Of a DNA stretch of 64,000 nucleotides, positions 61,846 to 64,000 are shown one piece after another. Positions within the stretch are counted from its first letter, which is position 1, and every line of letters starts with the position of its first letter. The notes under the pieces are model-generated. The model worked only from the letters and a program-made list of their open reading frames with translations. It was not told where the DNA came from and ran no database searches. A program made the translations under genes and the position numbers. Origin of the DNA: Pelagibacterium luteolum (GTDB lineage: Bacteria > Pseudomonadota > Alphaproteobacteria > Rhizobiales > Devosiaceae); assembly GCF_900100665.1 (NCBI RefSeq), contig NZ_FNCS01000004.1, positions 124,001 to 188,000 of the forward strand, written 5' to 3'.

Positions 61846-62868
61846 GTGAAACGGCCATCAATCGGGGATGTCGCGCGGCATGCGGGGGTTTCGACCGCCA
61901 CGGTTTCGCGCGCGCTCAATTCTCCCGAGACGGTGACCGAGAAAACCCGCCGCAAGGTGACCGAGGCTGTCGAGGAATTGCACTATGTGCAGTCTGAAAC
62001 CGCGCGCAATTTCAAGCTGCAGCGCGCAAGCGCCGTCCTGGTCGTGGCGCACGATATCGGCAACATCTATTATTCGGAAATCTTTCGCGGCATACAACGG
62101 CGCGCCGAGGCGTCCAATTTTTCAATCACGATTGCCAATCCCAGCCCCGGCGGCACGCAGGACTTGATCCTCTCCAATTTGCGGACCTCCAAGGTGGACG
62201 GGGTGATCATCCTGTCGGGCCACGAGATCGCCGAGCGGGACATGAAGCTTTTGCAAAAGCTCTATTCCGGCACGCCGCCGATCGTTGCCATGTGCGAGGA
62301 GCGCGGCCATGTGCGCGTGCCCCACATTCTGATCGACAACGAACGCGCCGGTTATATCGCCGGGCGTCATCTGATCGAGATGGGGCACGTAAAGATCGGC
62401 CACGCCTATGGTCCCAACCGGGCGCCGGTGCGGCGCGCCCGCGCCAACGGGCTGCGGCGAGCGATGACCGAGGCCGGGATCGCGATCAACGATACTTATT
62501 TCTTCGAAGGCGGGTTTTCCGCCATCGGCGGTCGGTCGGCAGCGCAGAGTTATCTTTCGCTCAAGGACAGGCCCACGGCCATGTTCATGCCCAATGACGA
62601 GGCGGCCATGGGGTTCATCTCGCAACTGCATCGCTACGGCATTTCCGTGCCCGGTGATGTGTCGGTGATGGGGTTCGACGATATCGTTCTGGCGGACACC
62701 TATGTGCCGGCACTGACCACCGTGCATCAGCCCAAGGAAGAAATGGGGCGGCATGCGATGAATCTGGTGCTCGACATCATCGAGCGCCGGACACGCAGCG
62801 AACTCCCGATCATCGAACTGCCGGTGCATCTCGTGCCGCGTGACAGCGTGGCGCGCATAAAACCCTGA
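61846..62868 (+). CDS. LacI-family transcriptional regulator
   Basis: 340 aa. N-terminal LacI HTH (SIGDVARHAGVSTATVSRALNSPETVTEKTRRKV) with hinge, then periplasmic-binding-protein-like sensor: VVAHDIGNIYYSEIFRGIQRRAE, GVIILSG, DNERAGYIAGRHLIEMGH, VSVMGFDDIVLADTYVPALTTVHQP. GTG start at 61846 preceded by GGGGGG. No sugar genes are adjacent within the window; the following gene overlaps it by one base, so its target may be distant. Confidence 0.9.
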   Translation: MKRPSIGDVARHAGVSTATVSRALNSPETVTEKTRRKVTEAVEELHYVQSETARNFKLQRASAVLVVAHDIGNIYYSEIFRGIQRRAEASNFSITIANPSPGGTQDLILSNLRTSKVDGVIILSGHEIAERDMKLLQKLYSGTPPIVAMCEERGHVRVPHILIDNERAGYIAGRHLIEMGHVKIGHAYGPNRAPVRRARANGLRRAMTEAGIAINDTYFFEGGFSAIGGRSAAQSYLSLKDRPTAMFMPNDEAAMGFISQLHRYGISVPGDVSVMGFDDIVLADTYVPALTTVHQPKEEMGRHAMNLVLDIIERRTRSELPIIELPVHLVPRDSVARIKP

Positions 62869-63737
62869 TGCGGTTCGATCGCATTCTGGCCGTCGACTGG
62901 TCTGCGGCAAACGCGCCCAAGCGTGGCAAGGATTCAATCTGGATCGCCGAGGCGCGTGGACCTGAGGCGGTGACCAGCGTCAATATCGCAACGCGCGATG
63001 CTGCCATGACAATGATCAGGCAAGCCTGCCGCGATGCGTTGAAGACCGGCGAGCGCATGCTGGTGGGGTTCGACTTTCCGTTCGGCTATCCCGCGGGCAC
63101 CGCGCGGCATTTAGCAAGCGAGGACAGTTGGGAGGCGCTATGGGCCATGCTGGCGCGAATGGTCGAAGACGGGCCGGATAATCGCTCCAATCGGTTCGAA
63201 CTGGCGGCGCGGCTCAACCAATTTCTGCCCGATTGGCCGCGCTTTTGGGGGCATCCGCATGGGCGGACATATTCCGGGCTCACACCGACCAAGCCGCGTG
63301 ATCTGGCCAATGGGCTGAGGGAGAGGCGCATCGTCGAGGCGATGGTGCGCAGCGCCAAGCCGGTCTGGCAGATGAGCTATACTGGCTCGGTCGGGTCGCA
63401 GGCTTTGCTCGGCATCGCGCGGCTGGAGGCATTGCGCAACGACCCAGCCCTTAAGGGAGCCGTCGCCGTCTGGCCGTTCGAAACCGGTTTTGCAGCGAAT
63501 CTCGATCGCCCGATCATCCTCGCCGAGATCTATCCCTCGCTCTATCCGGTGCCCAAGATATCTGGCGCGATCAAGGATAGGCAGCAGGTCGAAATGGTGG
63601 CATCGCGCTTCGCGGCGGCAGACCGGGATGGATCGCTTCTGGCCCTGCTCGGCGAGCCGGCAGGCCTTTCCCCTGCGGAGCGATCTGCGGTGCTCGACGA
63701 AGAGGGCTGGATTGTCGGGGTGGGTTCTATGTGCTAG
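62868..63737 (+). CDS. Hypothetical protein, possible RNase H-like fold (DUF429-like)
   Basis: 289 aa. The start RFDRILAVDWSAANAPKRGKDSIWIAEA, with an Asp in a first beta strand, and GFDFPFGYPAG suggest an RNase H-like or DUF429-like fold; WPFETGFAANLDRPIILAEIYPSLYP is another conserved-looking block. I cannot assign an activity. Its ATG shares a base with the LacI stop and it is followed 42 bp later by a CbiG-like gene, so it may belong to the cobalamin group. Confidence 0.6.
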   Translation: MRFDRILAVDWSAANAPKRGKDSIWIAEARGPEAVTSVNIATRDAAMTMIRQACRDALKTGERMLVGFDFPFGYPAGTARHLASEDSWEALWAMLARMVEDGPDNRSNRFELAARLNQFLPDWPRFWGHPHGRTYSGLTPTKPRDLANGLRERRIVEAMVRSAKPVWQMSYTGSVGSQALLGIARLEALRNDPALKGAVAVWPFETGFAANLDRPIILAEIYPSLYPVPKISGAIKDRQQVEMVASRFAAADRDGSLLALLGEPAGLSPAERSAVLDEEGWIVGVGSMC

Positions 63738-63779
63738 GCGGGAAAACCGAACTCGCTCACTCAAGTTAAACCATCCAGC

Positions 63780-64000
63780 GTGAAAACCCCGCTCGTCTTT
63801 TCCACCTCCCCTCGCGGCGACGAGACTGCGCGTCACATCGCGCAACTGCTCGGCGTGCCCGTCCATTTGTGCGGCGCGGGGCGTGGGGATGCCGCGCCCC
63901 TGGTCAATTCTGCCTATGCTGCGCGGACACCGATCGTTGGGGTCTGCGCGGCGGGCGTCTTGATCCGGCTTCTGGGCGAGCTTGGAGATCGGGCCTCGGA
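63780..64000 (+). CDS. CbiG-like cobalamin biosynthesis protein, partial (possible CbiG-CobJ fusion)
   Basis: Only the first 73 codons are in the window. GTG start at 63780, then a frame containing VFSTSPRGDETARHI and TPIVGVCAAGVLIRLLG near residues 54-66. GVCAAGVLIRLLG is characteristic of the CbiG N-terminal domain, which in Rhizobiales is frequently fused to precorrin-3B methylase CobJ. No strong ribosome binding site is visible. It continues beyond the window, so length and fusion cannot be verified. Confidence 0.72.
   Translation, partial: MKTPLVFSTSPRGDETARHIAQLLGVPVHLCGAGRGDAAPLVNSAYAARTPIVGVCAAGVLIRLLGELGDRAS

Overview
The window looks like a chromosomal segment of a GC-rich alphaproteobacterium of the Hyphomicrobiales, most like the Devosia/Pelagibacterium group. 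The evidence is the gene set (many ABC and TRAP sugar/peptide importers, smo/mtl-type polyol operon, aerobic CobN/CobO cobalamin genes, SelW-like Rdx protein, Zur/ZnuABC) and the many short palindromic intergenic repeats with cores such as CCGGGATGACGG. The taxon is an inference; no rRNA gene is present.

Layout. 1-4982: FCD-type GntR regulator divergent from a TRAP transporter (dctPQM) and a galactonate-dehydratase-like enolase-superfamily enzyme: sugar-acid catabolism. 4993-13452 (minus strand): family-5 ABC importer (two ATPases, two permeases, binding protein), GH51 alpha-L-arabinofuranosidase and an ArsR-type regulator: an arabino-oligosaccharide system with a shared operator-like motif. 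13625-16019: tRNA-Ser(GGA), small membrane protein, DUF2799 lipoprotein, 1-Cys peroxiredoxin, SelW-like protein. 16177-25666: SorC regulator, smoEFGK-type polyol ABC importer, polyol dehydrogenase, HAD phosphatase, FGGY pentulokinase. 25760-26320: dienelactone-hydrolase-like protein. 26654-37363: amino-sugar locus; minus-strand MurQ-like protein, binding protein, two permeases, oxidoreductase and ATPase, divergent from a HutC/UTRA regulator, an AgaS/NagB-II-like deaminase and NagA.

37452-39489: Rrf2 regulator, VOC protein, aldo/keto reductase. 40076-45474: dipeptide-type ABC operon with a fused double ATPase. 45549-46274: SIMPL protein. 46508-49753: zur-znuB-znuC divergent from znuA across twin Zur boxes. 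49848-51843: DUF486 protein, BrnTA toxin-antitoxin locus whose toxin is frameshifted, aldo/keto reductase. 51942-64000: cobalamin riboswitch, CobW, cobN, cobO and the start of a CbiG-like gene, interspersed with an acyltransferase, a membrane LytTR regulator, a secreted protein, a MerR/CDF metal-efflux pair, a LacI regulator and an unknown protein.

The window is mainly a catabolic island of regulated importers (sugar acids, arabino-oligosaccharides, polyols, amino sugars, peptides) followed by metal and B12 homeostasis. No prophage, insertion sequence or CRISPR array was seen. The most unusual items are a palindromic element read in frame inside cobN, the frameshifted brnT with intact brnA, the matching operator-like motifs of the arabinan locus, and the acyltransferase/LytTR pair that separates riboswitch-cobW from cobN.
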